Shown in pieces: positions 1-8,466 of a stretch of 62,031 nt of DNA. Where the stretch lies: assembly GCF_027019125.1 (NCBI RefSeq), contig NZ_JALUXE010000007.1, positions 1 to 62,031 of the forward strand, given 5' to 3'. Each line of letters starts with the position of its first letter. Positions within the stretch are counted from its first letter, which is position 1. The DNA is from Roseovarius sp. (GTDB lineage: Bacteria; Pseudomonadota; Alphaproteobacteria; Rhodobacterales; Rhodobacteraceae). Below the pieces are notes generated by a model. It was not told where the DNA came from. It did no database searches and worked only from the letters and a program-made list of their open reading frames with translations. A program made the position numbers and the translations under genes.

Positions 1-129
<129 letters not shown>

Positions 130-131
130 GC

Positions 132-152
132 GCGGCCCCGAAGAGGGGCTGC
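132..152 (+). terminator. Hairpin after adhI
   Basis: GCGGCCCC (132-139) pairs with GGGGCTGC (145-152), one pair being G-U, around a 5-nt loop, 3 bases after the adhI stop. No T-tract follows, so it may be a weak terminator or an mRNA 3'-end stabiliser rather than a full intrinsic terminator before xoxF. Confidence 0.4.
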
Positions 153-240
153 AACCCAAGAAATGTGCTCCGGTTCCATCGCAGAGGAGGGCGGTGCGGG
201 GCAACAGACAGACGACAAAGTTTCATCCAGGGAGGAGAAA

Positions 241-2043
241 ATGAAGAAATCACTCTTGATGTCGGCGGCGTTCTTTGTCGGCGCATCCGGCATGGCCATG
301 GCCAATGAAGATCTGCAAGCGCAGATCGCCAATCCCAAGCAATGGGCGATCCAGACCGGCGACTATGCCAACACGCGCTATTCCGGGTTGGACCAGATCA
401 ACAAGGACAATGTGGGCAAGTTGCAGGTCGCTTGGACATTCTCGACCGGCGTCTTGCGCGGGCATGAAGGCTCGCCGCTGGTGGTCGGGGACATCATGTA
501 TGTCCACACGCCGTTTCCGAACATCGTTTATGCGCTCGACCTGAACGACAACGGCAAGATCATCTGGAAATACGAGCCCAAGCAGGACCCGAACGTGATC
601 CCCGTCATGTGCTGTGACACGGTCAACCGGGGCGTGGCCTATGCCGATGGCAAGATCTTCCTGCATCAGGCGGATACAACCGTGGTGGCATTGGATGCCA
701 AGACCGGCGAGGTCAAGTGGACCGCCGTGAATGGCGATCCTTCGATTGGCGAGACCAACACCGCGACGGTGCTGCCGGTCAAGGATAAGGTGATCGTCGG
801 TATCTCGGGTGGTGAATTCGGTGTGCGCGGCCACACGACCGCCTATGACATGAACACCGGCGAAATGGTGTGGCGCGCCTATTCGATGGGGCCGGACAGC
901 GACACGCTGATTGATCCGGAGAACACCACCCATCTGGGCAAGCCGGTGGGGCCGGATTCAGGCACGAACACCTGGGAAGGCGATCAGTGGAAGATCGGTG
1001 GCGGGGCAACCTGGGGCTGGTATTCCTATGACCCGGAGCTCGATCTCTTCTATTACGGCACCGGCAACCCCTCGACCTGGAACCCGGCGCAGCGTCCCGG
1101 CGACAACCGCTGGTCCATGACCATCATGGCGCGTGATCCCGATGACGGGATGGCCAAATGGCTCTATCAGATGACCCCGCATGACGAATGGGATTATGAC
1201 GGCGTCAACGAGATGATCCTGACGGATCAAGAGGTGAACGGTCAGATGCGCAAGCTCTTGACCCACCCGGACCGCAACGGTCTGGCCTATACTCTGGACC
1301 GCGAGACCGGCGAATTGCTGGTGGCCGAGAAGTTTGACCCGGCGGTGAACTGGACCACAGGCGTGGATATGGACCCGGCCTCCGAGACCTACGGCCGCCC
1401 GGCTGTGGTGGCCGAGTATTCCACCGAGCAGAATGGCGAGGATGTGAACTCGACCGGCATCTGTCCGGCGGCACTTGGCACCAAGGACCAGCAGCCCTCG
1501 GCCTATAGCCCCAAGACGGGTCTGTTCTATATCCCGACCAACCACGTCTGCATGGATTACGAACCGTTCCGCGTGAGCTATACCGCCGGTCAGCCCTATG
1601 TGGGTGCCACGCTGGCGATGTATCCCGCGCCGGGAAGCCATGGCGGCATGGGCAATTTCATCGCCTGGGACAACATCGAGGGCAAGATCAAGTGGTCGAT
1701 CCCCGAGCAGTTCTCGGTCTGGTCAGGTGCTCTGGCCACGGCGGGCGATGTGGTGTTCTACGGCACGCTTGAGGGCTATCTCAAGGCGATTGACGCCGCG
1801 ACCGGTGACGAGCTTTACAGCTTCAAGACACCGTCGGGTATCATCGGCAACGTGATGACCTATGAGCATGGTGGCAAGCAATATGTCGGTATCCTGTCGG
1901 GGATCGGCGGCTGGGCCGGGATCGGCCTTGCGGCGGGTCTGACCGATCCGAATGCCGGTCTGGGGGCCGTGGGCGGCTACGCGGCGCTGAGCGACTATAC
2001 CGCGCTCGGTGGCCAGCTGACCGTCTTCAAGCTGCCGGATTGA
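241..2043 (+). CDS. xoxF: Lanthanide-type PQQ-dependent methanol/alcohol dehydrogenase XoxF
   Basis: 600 aa. Periplasmic quinoprotein that oxidises methanol or other primary alcohols with PQQ and passes electrons to a dedicated cytochrome c. Start ATG 241 is chosen over an upstream in-frame ATG at 163 because it follows GGGAGGAG and begins a clear signal peptide (MKKSLL..., likely cut after AMA, residue 21). Visible marks are the vicinal disulfide pair C124-C125 in [10 protein letters not shown], the repeated beta-propeller tryptophan-dock segments, and DEWDYDG, where D318 is the catalytic Asp and D320 the second Asp. That second Asp is the established mark of lanthanide-binding XoxF; calcium MxaF has Ala there. 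Length is normal for the family. The next genes encode its cytochrome and XoxJ. The substrate could also be ethanol or formaldehyde. Confidence 0.95.
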   Translation: MKKSLLMSAAFFVGASGMAMANEDLQAQIANPKQWAIQTGDYANTRYSGLDQINKDNVGKLQVAWTFSTGVLRGHEGSPLVVGDIMYVHTPFPNIVYALDLNDNGKIIWKYEPKQDPNVIPVMCCDTVNRGVAYADGKIFLHQADTTVVALDAKTGEVKWTAVNGDPSIGETNTATVLPVKDKVIVGISGGEFGVRGHTTAYDMNTGEMVWRAYSMGPDSDTLIDPENTTHLGKPVGPDSGTNTWEGDQWKIGGGATWGWYSYDPELDLFYYGTGNPSTWNPAQRPGDNRWSMTIMARDPDDGMAKWLYQMTPHDEWDYDGVNEMILTDQEVNGQMRKLLTHPDRNGLAYTLDRETGELLVAEKFDPAVNWTTGVDMDPASETYGRPAVVAEYSTEQNGEDVNSTGICPAALGTKDQQPSAYSPKTGLFYIPTNHVCMDYEPFRVSYTAGQPYVGATLAMYPAPGSHGGMGNFIAWDNIEGKIKWSIPEQFSVWSGALATAGDVVFYGTLEGYLKAIDAATGDELYSFKTPSGIIGNVMTYEHGGKQYVGILSGIGGWAGIGLAAGLTDPNAGLGAVGGYAALSDYTALGGQLTVFKLPD

Positions 2044-2065
2044 TCCCGTATCCGACCAACTGACA

Positions 2066-2097
2066 GGCGGCGCGGCACCCTGATGTGCCGCGCCGCC
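2066..2097 (+). promoter_or_regulatory. Strong intercistronic hairpin between xoxF and xoxG
   Basis: GGCGGCGCGGCAC (2066-2078) is perfectly complementary to GTGCCGCGCCGCC (2085-2097), a 13-bp stem with a 6-nt loop. No T-tract follows; the xoxG ribosome site AAAAGGAG begins about 15 bases later. It probably protects the xoxF 3' end or limits read-through, so that the enzyme is made in excess of its cytochrome. This role is inferred. Confidence 0.65.
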
Positions 2098-2126
2098 GCA
2101 CCTGAATATCCCAAAAGGAGCTACGT

Positions 2127-2663
2127 ATGATGACGCCCCGCCGCCTCTTGTCCACCGGTTTGACCGCATGTCTCGCGCTTGTCGCCCTGCCGGTGATTGG
2201 CGAAGAGGCCCCGTCGCCCGACGATCCCAAATTCGCCGCCTCTTATGAACAGGATGGCCTGTATTTCACGGCTGATGATATTCCCACCTTCAACGTGGCC
2301 GAGGATGGCACGGTGGATTGGCGGACCTTCTCCGGTTTCCGGCGCTATCACGCGGAATGCCATGTCTGTCACGGACCGGATGGCGAAGGTTCGACCTATG
2401 CGCCCGCGCTGAAGAATTCGGCGGTGAAGATGGATTACTACGATTTCTACGGCGTGGTCGCGGAAGGGCGGCAGAAGGTGAATGCGTCGGAAAATTCGGT
2501 GATGCCATCCTTTGGCACCAACCCGAATGTGATGTGCTATCTTGATGACATCTACGTGTATCTCAAGGCGCGTGGACTGGGTGTGGTCGAGCGGGGCCGG
2601 CCGGCCAAGAAAGAGGCGAAATCAGAGGGTATACAGGCGGCAGAAGATGCGTGCATGGGCTAA
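2127..2663 (+). CDS. xoxG: Cytochrome c, electron acceptor of XoxF
   Basis: 178 aa, periplasmic monohaem cytochrome c that takes electrons from XoxF (equivalent to cytochrome c-553i/CycB of Paracoccus). It has an N-terminal signal (MMTPRRLLSTGLTACLALVALPVIG), the haem site C78-H-V-C81-H82, and M125 in NSVMPSFG as the likely distal haem ligand. AAAAGGAG lies 6-7 bases before the first ATG (2127); the second codon is also ATG, so the start could be 2130. The C-terminus is charged (RGRPAKKEAKSEG). The 3' end overlaps xoxJ by 17 bases, which suggests translational coupling. Confidence 0.88.
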   Translation: MMTPRRLLSTGLTACLALVALPVIGEEAPSPDDPKFAASYEQDGLYFTADDIPTFNVAEDGTVDWRTFSGFRRYHAECHVCHGPDGEGSTYAPALKNSAVKMDYYDFYGVVAEGRQKVNASENSVMPSFGTNPNVMCYLDDIYVYLKARGLGVVERGRPAKKEAKSEGIQAAEDACMG

Positions 2664-3474
2664 GGTTCTGGCCATCGCCGCCACGCTCTTGCCGGGGGCC
2701 GCGATGGCACAGATGGCGGAACTGGTTTCGCAGTCGGCGCTGCGGGTCTGCGCCGATCCTGCCAATGACCCCATGTCGACCGAGGCGGGCACCGGGTTTG
2801 AGAACAAGATCGCGGACCTGCTGGCGACGCAGTTGGAAAGGCCGGTGGAATACACGTGGTTTCCAATGGCCACAGGTTTCGTGCGTCGGACCCTGGGCGA
2901 AAAACGATGCGACGTGATCATCGGTTTTGCGCAGGGTCACGAACTGGTGCAGAACACCAATCACTACATGGTCTCGGCCTATACGCTCATCCTGCCGCAG
3001 ACGGGCGAGTTGTCGGATGTGGTGACGCTGGCCGATCCGCGCCTCAAGGGCAAGGTTCTGGGTATCGTCGCGGGCAGCCCGCCGGGCACGCATATGGCGC
3101 GCAACGGGCTGATGGCCAAGGCGCGTGCCTATCCTCTGTTCGTTGACCGACGCGTGCAGTCGCCCGCGCAGGACATGCTCCGGGATCTAGAGGCCGGAGA
3201 GATTGACGCCGCCGTGCTGTGGGGGCCCATCGGCGGCCCTCTGGTCAAGCGCGAGCATCCCGGTTTGAAAGTGGTGCCGCTGCTGAAAGAGGTGGGCGCG
3301 CCCAAGATGTTTTACCGGATCACCATGGGGGTGCGCCTGGGTGAGGATCAATGGAAGCGAGAGCTGAACTCTCTGATCCGGCGCAATCAAGGAGCGATCG
3401 ACGCGATTCTGGACGAGGCCGGTGTTCCGCTTCTCAATGACATGGGTACAGATACCAAGGTACTCACGCAATGA
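2647..3474 (+). CDS. xoxJ: XoxJ-like periplasmic binding protein of the quinoprotein system
   Basis: 275 aa, of the family called 'quinoprotein dehydrogenase-associated putative ABC transporter substrate-binding protein'. A signal peptide (MRAWAKVLAIAATLLPGAAMA) is followed by a bilobal solute-binding fold (SQSALRVCADPANDPMS near the mature start). XoxJ/MoxJ proteins are thought to bind the dehydrogenase and help its assembly or activation rather than import a solute. The start at 2647 lies inside the end of xoxG; the open frame continues further upstream but without a signal peptide. Two cysteines (LRVCADP and EKRCDVIIG) could form a disulfide. The stop overlaps the next start as ATGA. Confidence 0.85.
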   Translation: MRAWAKVLAIAATLLPGAAMAQMAELVSQSALRVCADPANDPMSTEAGTGFENKIADLLATQLERPVEYTWFPMATGFVRRTLGEKRCDVIIGFAQGHELVQNTNHYMVSAYTLILPQTGELSDVVTLADPRLKGKVLGIVAGSPPGTHMARNGLMAKARAYPLFVDRRVQSPAQDMLRDLEAGEIDAAVLWGPIGGPLVKREHPGLKVVPLLKEVGAPKMFYRITMGVRLGEDQWKRELNSLIRRNQGAIDAILDEAGVPLLNDMGTDTKVLTQ

Positions 3475-4019
3475 TCCGGGCAGGTCTGGTCGCGCTGATG
3501 CTGTTGGCCGGACCGGTGGCGGCGCAGGGGGTCGCAGAGCCCAACGGCTATCGCGGAGAGCCCTATCGCGCCCCGGTGCCTGCGACATTGGCAGGGGCGG
3601 TTGTGGTCGATGCCAGCGCTGCGCATGACCTCTGGCAGGGGGGCAAAGTGGCCTTTGTCGACGTGCTCCCGCGCCCGCCCAAGCCTGCGAACCTGCCAGC
3701 GGGCACGCTCTGGCGCGACAAGCCGCGGCTGTCCATTCCAGGTGCCATCTGGTTGCCAAATACTGGATACGAGCGGATTGCACCCGAAACGGAGACCTAT
3801 CTGCGGGAGGGGCTGGCAGAGGTGACGGGGGGCGATCCGAACCATCCGGTGCTGTTCTTCTGTCTGGCGGACTGCTGGATGTCGTGGAACGCGGCCAAGC
3901 GGGCGCTGGAGATGGGATATTCCGAAGTTTACTGGTTCCCAGAGGGCACCGATGGCTGGGATTTTGAAGACTATCCTCTGGAAAAGATCGAGGCCCGGGC
4001 AGGCGAGCCGGGGACGTAA
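3471..4019 (+). CDS. Rhodanese-like secreted protein, PQQ-catabolism CXXCW family
   Basis: 182 aa, resembling the family named 'PQQ-dependent catabolism-associated CXXCW motif protein', a rhodanese-fold protein exported by a signal peptide (MIRAGLVALMLLAGPVAAQ). The visible motif is C131-L-A-D-C135-W136 followed by MSWNAAKRA; three residues, not two, separate the cysteines. Rhodanese folds normally carry persulfide or other sulfur on the first cysteine, and the second could make a redox disulfide. ATGA overlap with xoxJ puts it in the xoxF-G-J operon. The biochemical role is unknown; sulfur transfer or thiol redox chemistry in the periplasm is inferred. Confidence 0.82.
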   Translation: MIRAGLVALMLLAGPVAAQGVAEPNGYRGEPYRAPVPATLAGAVVVDASAAHDLWQGGKVAFVDVLPRPPKPANLPAGTLWRDKPRLSIPGAIWLPNTGYERIAPETETYLREGLAEVTGGDPNHPVLFFCLADCWMSWNAAKRALEMGYSEVYWFPEGTDGWDFEDYPLEKIEARAGEPGT

Positions 4020-4081
4020 GCTGTCGCGATTGGCGTTGAGCGACGTTGCTCGCACATGGTGATCCGCGCGATGCATGCCGC

Positions 4082-4128
4082 GCCTTGAGCCCGCGCTTAG
4101 GTGGTCGGGGGCGACGTCAGCTCAAGGC
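4082..4128. repeat. 9-bp inverted repeat between convergent genes
   Basis: GCCTTGAGC (4082-4090) and GCTCAAGGC (4120-4128) are perfect complements separated by 29 bases. They lie in the 135-base gap between the rhodanese gene and the convergent SoxYZ-like gene. A bidirectional terminator is possible but there is no T-tract. Confidence 0.35.
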
Positions 4129-4154
4129 CCGATTTCCACCATCCTGCCCTCTTC

Positions 4155-4970
4155 TCAATACGCCGCAAGGCTGGTGCGGGCGCTGGTCTCGGTTCCGTCG
4201 GTATCACGCAGGCCAACCTCTGCTGTCGTGGTGCCTGTCGGGATCGAGACCCGCAATCGCGGGTTCTCAGAGAGGGAGATGCTTCCCGTCATAGTGAGAT
4301 AGGGCCGGTCGTCGAGTGTGATCGCGATCGTATCCACCACGCGCATCGGCGTGAAAAGCAGCGTGATCTGGTCCATTGCCAGCCCGGAATGGCTGGGATG
4401 ACTGATGTCCACGTCAAGCGCGCGAACCTTGCCCGCGAGGGTGGCAAGGCGCGTGTTCACGCTCTTGCTGGCGGCGGTGAGGTCGGGCAGAAAGGCCAGT
4501 TCCATTTCGCCCAATGTGGCAAGAGCCGCGATGGGATCGGTGCCAGGCGGTGCGGCGCAGGCACCCTGGCCCGAAGTCTTGAGAAACGCCTCAGCCATGT
4601 GCCGCTCGCCGGTATCGGTGAGGGCCACGAGGTGAAGCGGCGTTTGCCCGTTGAGCCGGGTGGTGAGGGAAAAGGCAAATTCGGCCTGTGGGGCGGTCAA
4701 TTGGAATTCGGCGGCGACGGGCGCGGGGTTTTCGTCGATCACAAGCGTTACGGCGGTGATCTTCTGCCCCGGCGGCGCAACGACATGCCCGCCCAACACG
4801 GTGCGCGCATCATCCGTGGCGCGGTAGGGCGCATCAAGCGTGACATGCGCGCTTTGCGCGAGGAGGGGCGCGTCGCCATAGAGAGCGGTCTGAATGTCGG
4901 GCCAAGCGGACTGCGCCAGTGCGGGGCCAGAAAGCAGCAGGGCCGCAAGGGCCGGGGCCAGATGTTTCAT
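4155..4970 (-). CDS. SoxYZ-like fused sulfur-carrier protein of quinoprotein clusters
   Basis: 271 aa, matching what I know as 'quinoprotein dehydrogenase-associated SoxYZ-like carrier'. ATG 4970 gives MKHLAPALAALLLSGPALAQ, a signal peptide. The first ~135 residues resemble SoxY and end in GQGAC138AAPPG, placed like the SoxY swinging-arm cysteine (usually GGCGG) that carries sulfur intermediates. The rest (about 165-271) resembles SoxZ. C138 is the only cysteine in the mature protein. No soxABCDX genes are nearby, so thiosulfate oxidation is unlikely. It follows the DUF3280 gene after a 1-base gap and converges on the rhodanese gene. Confidence 0.8.
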   Translation of the reverse strand: MKHLAPALAALLLSGPALAQSAWPDIQTALYGDAPLLAQSAHVTLDAPYRATDDARTVLGGHVVAPPGQKITAVTLVIDENPAPVAAEFQLTAPQAEFAFSLTTRLNGQTPLHLVALTDTGERHMAEAFLKTSGQGACAAPPGTDPIAALATLGEMELAFLPDLTAASKSVNTRLATLAGKVRALDVDISHPSHSGLAMDQITLLFTPMRVVDTIAITLDDRPYLTMTGSISLSENPRLRVSIPTGTTTAEVGLRDTDGTETSARTSLAAY

Positions 4971-4971
4971 G

Positions 4972-5490
4972 TCATCCCTCCGCAAAAATATGGGTCTTGA
5001 AGATATAGCGCATGCCGCGCAGCCAGGAATCATCGGTGTTGGAGCGGATATCGACCGCGCGGGCGCGCACCACCTCGCCGCCTGGCACAGCGCGCAGCAC
5101 GAGGTTCATCGACAGGATCAGGTTCGAGACCTTTTGCACCTCTCCCACCAGCACGTAATCGGCATCCAGCCGCGCGGCGAGGCGGGTTTCGCAGCCGTAA
5201 CAATCGGCAGGGTTGGTCACGCCGGCAAGCTCAGTGGAAATCGGCGCCAGATCGACGATGGTAAACCCATCTTCGGCAAAGCGGGCCTCGACATAATCGC
5301 GCACAAGCGCCAGTCGCGCGGTCTCATCGGAACGCACAGGGTTATAGGCCCCTTCGGTCGATGTGTCGATGAAGGTGATCCCGAGAAAGGCGACGCGCGC
5401 CCCATCGCGCAACGGCACAAGCCCCTGCGCCGTGGCGGCGGAGGCCGACAGCAACCCGGCCAGTAGCCAGAGGAAAAGTGGCCTTTTCAT
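4972..5490 (-). CDS. DUF3280/DUF2380 secreted protein of the quinoprotein cluster
   Basis: 172 aa, signal peptide MKRPLFLWLLAGLLSASAATA. The mature part (ARVAFLGITFIDTS, DYVLVGEVQKVSNLILSMN) fits the DUF3280/DUF2380 family, which has a TolB-N-like fold and is often found with methanol/PQQ dehydrogenase genes. A CxxC pair, C97-Y-G-C100, sits in a loop and could be redox active or bind metal. It is one base upstream of the SoxYZ-like gene, so the two are surely co-transcribed. No function is established; sharing cysteines with both neighbours suggests thiol chemistry. Confidence 0.75.
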   Translation of the reverse strand: MKRPLFLWLLAGLLSASAATAQGLVPLRDGARVAFLGITFIDTSTEGAYNPVRSDETARLALVRDYVEARFAEDGFTIVDLAPISTELAGVTNPADCYGCETRLAARLDADYVLVGEVQKVSNLILSMNLVLRAVPGGEVVRARAVDIRSNTDDSWLRGMRYIFKTHIFAEG

Positions 5491-5550
5491 GCGGCGATGT
5501 TATGCCGCGTCAGGGAGGGGCGCTATGCGACTTTGGGTGGAGGGGGCGTC

Positions 5551-6735
5551 CTAGACGCCCACCTCGATCATCGCCTTGGCCAAGATCGGCACCGTCTTCG
5601 CGTTGAGCCCCGCGATATTGATGCGGCTGTCGCCGATCATGTAGATCGCGTGATCGGCGCGCAGGCGCTCGACCTGCTCGGGGGTGGCCCCGAGGCGCGA
5701 GAACATGCCACGATGCTGCGCGATAAAGCCGAAGCGGTCCGAACCCGAGAGGCGCTGCAACTCTGCTGCAAGGGATTCGCGCAGCTTGAGCATGCCAAGG
5801 CGCACCTCCTCAAGCTCTGACTGCCAGTCGGCACGCAGAGCGGGATCGGTCAGCACCATTGTCACCAGTCGCGCGCCGTGATCGGGCGGGAAGGAATAGT
5901 TCTGGCGGTTGAGATAGGCGAGATTGCCTTGGGTAACTTTCTGCAAGGCGCGGTCCTGCGCCACGGCCATCAGGATTCCGGTGCGCTCGCGGTAGATGCC
6001 GAAATTCTTGGAGCAGCTGGCCGCAATCAGCATCTCGGGGCAGTTTTCCGCCACGAACCGCACCGCGGCGGCATCAGCCTCGAGCCCGTCACCGAAACCC
6101 TGATAGGCGATGTCGATCATCGGCAGCGCGCCGCGCGCATTGAGCAGATCCACCACGGCCCGCCACTCGGTCATGTTGAGATTGGCGCCGGTCGGGTTGT
6201 GACAGCAGCCGTGCAAGAGCACCACATCGCCTGCGCGCAGACCATCGAGATCGGCCATCATGCCGGTGAAATCGACGCCCACGGTTTCAGGGTCGAAATA
6301 GCGATACATCACCACCTCGATGCCCATATGGGCAAGAATGCTCAGGTGGTTGGGCCATGTCGGGTCAGAGACAAAGACGCGGGCACCGGGGCTGGCCATC
6401 TTGACGAGATCAAAGGCCTGACGCACCGCGCCGGTGCCGCCCGGCGTGGCAATGGCAGAAACCTGATCGCGCGCGACCGCATCGCCCAGAACCAGCGCGA
6501 TCATCGCATCAGCGAATGCCGGATCACCGGCGAGGGCGGTATAGGCCTTGGTGGTCTCAGTTTCCCAGAGCTGTTTTTCGGCGGCCTTGACCGCGCGCAT
6601 CACCGGGGTCACGCCCTCGGGGGTTTTGTAGACGCCGACGCCAAGGTCGATCTTGGTCTCGCGCGGATCCTCGCGGAACGCCTGGCCGAGGGCCAGAATC
6701 TTGTCAGCGGGTTTTTCTTTCAAGGCGTCAAACAT
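5551..6735 (-). CDS. Class I aromatic/aspartate aminotransferase
   Basis: 394 aa, cytoplasmic PLP enzyme of aminotransferase class Ia (AspC/TyrB type), moving amino groups between aspartate or aromatic amino acids and 2-oxoglutarate. K243 in SCSKNFGIYRERTG is the PLP lysine, HNPTG and the MYRY segment are family marks, and length is normal. Start 6735 (MFDALKEKPADKIL) matches family N-termini; a longer in-frame start at 6780 would run into sseA. The start overlaps the sseA stop by one base (TGATG), so the pair is coupled. Such enzymes can also transaminate cysteine to mercaptopyruvate, the substrate of its partner; that link is inferred. Confidence 0.9.
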   Translation of the reverse strand: MFDALKEKPADKILALGQAFREDPRETKIDLGVGVYKTPEGVTPVMRAVKAAEKQLWETETTKAYTALAGDPAFADAMIALVLGDAVARDQVSAIATPGGTGAVRQAFDLVKMASPGARVFVSDPTWPNHLSILAHMGIEVVMYRYFDPETVGVDFTGMMADLDGLRAGDVVLLHGCCHNPTGANLNMTEWRAVVDLLNARGALPMIDIAYQGFGDGLEADAAAVRFVAENCPEMLIAASCSKNFGIYRERTGILMAVAQDRALQKVTQGNLAYLNRQNYSFPPDHGARLVTMVLTDPALRADWQSELEEVRLGMLKLRESLAAELQRLSGSDRFGFIAQHRGMFSRLGATPEQVERLRADHAIYMIGDSRINIAGLNAKTVPILAKAMIEVGV

Positions 6736-7586
6736 CAGGCTTCTCCAGTGGCGACAGGCAGGGTGGGGAACGCGCCCCATTCGGTCCAGGACCCGTCATA
6801 CAGCGCATGGTCGGTCTTGCCGATCCGCTCCAGCGCCAGATTGATGATGGCGGCGGTCACGCCAGAGCCGCAGGAGGTGATGACCGGCTTGGTCATGTCC
6901 ACACCGGCTGCAGCAAAGACCGCGCGCAGGGCGTCGGGGTCTTTCATGGTCATGTCGGCGTTCAAGAGGTCCGTATAGGGCACGTTCTTGGAGCCGGGGA
7001 TGTGGCCGGCGCGCAGACCGGCGCGGGGCTCGGCGGCTTCGCCGCGAAAGCGGGCTGCAGAGCGGGCATCGAGAATTTCGTAGTCGCCCAGCTTGGCTGC
7101 GGCGGCGACCTGGGTCACGTCCTTGACCATCTGGTTCTGGCGGCGCACGGTCATGTGGCGGTCGCGAATGACGGGCGGCATATCCTCGATTGGGCGACCT
7201 TCGGCCTGCCATTTCGGAAAACCGCCATCGAGCACGGCGATATTCTCCTGACCCATCAGCCGGAACAGCCACCAGACGCGGGCCGCGGAAAACAGCCCCT
7301 TGGCGTCATAGACCACCACCTGATGCCCGTCACCCACGCCCATGGCGCGCAGTTTGGACATGAATTTTTCGACCGGCGGGGCCATGTGCGGAAGGTCCGA
7401 TCGCGCATCGCTGATATCGTCGATGTCAAAAAAACGCGCGCCGGGGATATGCGCCGCGTCGTATTCTGCTTGCCCGTTTCGGCCTTCGGCGGCCATGAAC
7501 ATGGTGCCGTCAAGAATACGCAGGTCTGGGTCCTTGAAATGGGCCGCCAGCCAATCGGTGGAAACAAGCGTTTTCGGATCGTCCAT
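6735..7586 (-). CDS. sseA: 3-mercaptopyruvate sulfurtransferase (two-domain rhodanese)
   Basis: 283 aa, two rhodanese domains (about 1-135 inactive, 160-278 catalytic). The active-site loop is C239-GSGVTA, the form typical of 3-mercaptopyruvate sulfurtransferase (CGSGVTA) rather than thiosulfate sulfurtransferase. It transfers sulfur from mercaptopyruvate to thiols or cyanide in the cytoplasm; no signal peptide is seen. The next gene on the same strand is an aminotransferase overlapping by one base, followed after 60 bases by the DUF3280 and SoxYZ-like genes, so all four may lie on one leftward transcript. Confidence 0.92.
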   Translation of the reverse strand: MDDPKTLVSTDWLAAHFKDPDLRILDGTMFMAAEGRNGQAEYDAAHIPGARFFDIDDISDARSDLPHMAPPVEKFMSKLRAMGVGDGHQVVVYDAKGLFSAARVWWLFRLMGQENIAVLDGGFPKWQAEGRPIEDMPPVIRDRHMTVRRQNQMVKDVTQVAAAAKLGDYEILDARSAARFRGEAAEPRAGLRAGHIPGSKNVPYTDLLNADMTMKDPDALRAVFAAAGVDMTKPVITSCGSGVTAAIINLALERIGKTDHALYDGSWTEWGAFPTLPVATGEA

Positions 7587-7666
7587 GGCTATTTGCCCCC
7601 CGGTTCAAACGATTTCTGCCTACAGTCTGAGGGGCAAAAGGGCAAGACCGCGCAGCATTTGCATGG

Positions 7667-7927
7667 TTATCTGCGCAATAGGCGACCAATGGCCCCAATG
7701 GCCCAGAGTATGATGGTGCCGCTCACGGCGGCGGTGGCGACAAGCCGGATCAGATAGGCCGTGTCACCGCCTGTGGCCGGGACGCTGCTCAGGAGATAGG
7801 CACCAAGGGCCCCACCGAACGCGCCCAGGCCCGCATGAATGAGCCACCCCAAACGCGGCGAGAGCCAAAGGGAAGCGGCGATCATCGCCGCCGTGGCACC
7901 GGTCAGAAGGGCGATCAGCAACTCCAT
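7667..7927 (-). CDS. Small membrane protein of unknown function
   Basis: 86 aa, almost wholly hydrophobic: about three membrane segments (residues 1-22, 28-47 with a glycine-rich LGAFGGALGAYLL, and 58-80) and a short basic end (GRLLRR). The glycine-rich second helix recalls GlsB/YeaQ/YmgE-type small membrane proteins, but I cannot assign it. It sits 15 bases downstream of smpB on the same strand, so it is probably co-transcribed with it. Confidence 0.6.
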   Translation of the reverse strand: MELLIALLTGATAAMIAASLWLSPRLGWLIHAGLGAFGGALGAYLLSSVPATGGDTAYLIRLVATAAVSGTIILWAIGAIGRLLRR

Positions 7928-7942
7928 CCGCCGCCCCCTGAC

Positions 7943-8419
7943 CTAGCCGTGATCCTTGAGCAGGCGCTGTTTTTGCCGGGCCCAATCGCGTTTGGCCTCG
8001 GTTTCGCGCTTGTCGTGGTTCTTCTTGCCCTTGGCGATCCCGATCTTGAGCTTGGCGATGCCGCGATGGTTGAAATAGAGCACGAGGGGCACAAGCGTCA
8101 TGCCCTTGCGCTGGGTTTCGCTCCAGAGGCGGGACAGTTCTTTTTTGGACACAAGCAGTTTGCGCCGCCGTTTTTCTTCGTGGCCAAAGGTCTTGGCCTG
8201 CTCATAGGGGGCGATGTAGGAATTGACGAGCCAGAGTTCGCCATTCTCGACCATGGCATAGCTCTCGGCGATATTGGCACTGTTGACGCGCAGCGATTTC
8301 ACCTCGGAGCCTTCGAGGATGATGCCACATTCGAGATCGTCCTCGATCGCATAGTCATACCGGGCACGCCGGTTCTCGGCGATCACCTTGTAATTCGGAT
8401 TTTCCTTTGCCTTGGCCAT
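7943..8419 (-). CDS. smpB: SsrA (tmRNA)-binding protein SmpB
   Basis: 158 aa. Binds tmRNA and brings it to stalled ribosomes for trans-translation. The core is easily recognised: [55 protein letters not shown] and the final [15 protein letters not shown] tail, which enters the decoding centre. Length is standard. The tmRNA gene itself is not in the window. A short membrane-protein gene follows downstream. Confidence 0.97.
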   Translation of the reverse strand: MAKAKENPNYKVIAENRRARYDYAIEDDLECGIILEGSEVKSLRVNSANIAESYAMVENGELWLVNSYIAPYEQAKTFGHEEKRRRKLLVSKKELSRLWSETQRKGMTLVPLVLYFNHRGIAKLKIGIAKGKKNHDKRETEAKRDWARQKQRLLKDHG

Positions 8420-8466
8420 TGCGCTTACCTAATGGCGCGCGCGGGCGCTGTCCAGCGGGGGTGATG

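Noticed and set aside
163..240. An earlier ATG for XoxF at 163.
   Set aside because: It would bury the signal peptide 26 residues in; ATG 241 has a good ribosome site and an exposed signal peptide.
4155..4970. A thiosulfate-oxidation (sox) locus from the SoxYZ-like gene.
   Set aside because: No soxA, soxB, soxX or soxCD nearby and the protein is a fused form of the quinoprotein-linked type.
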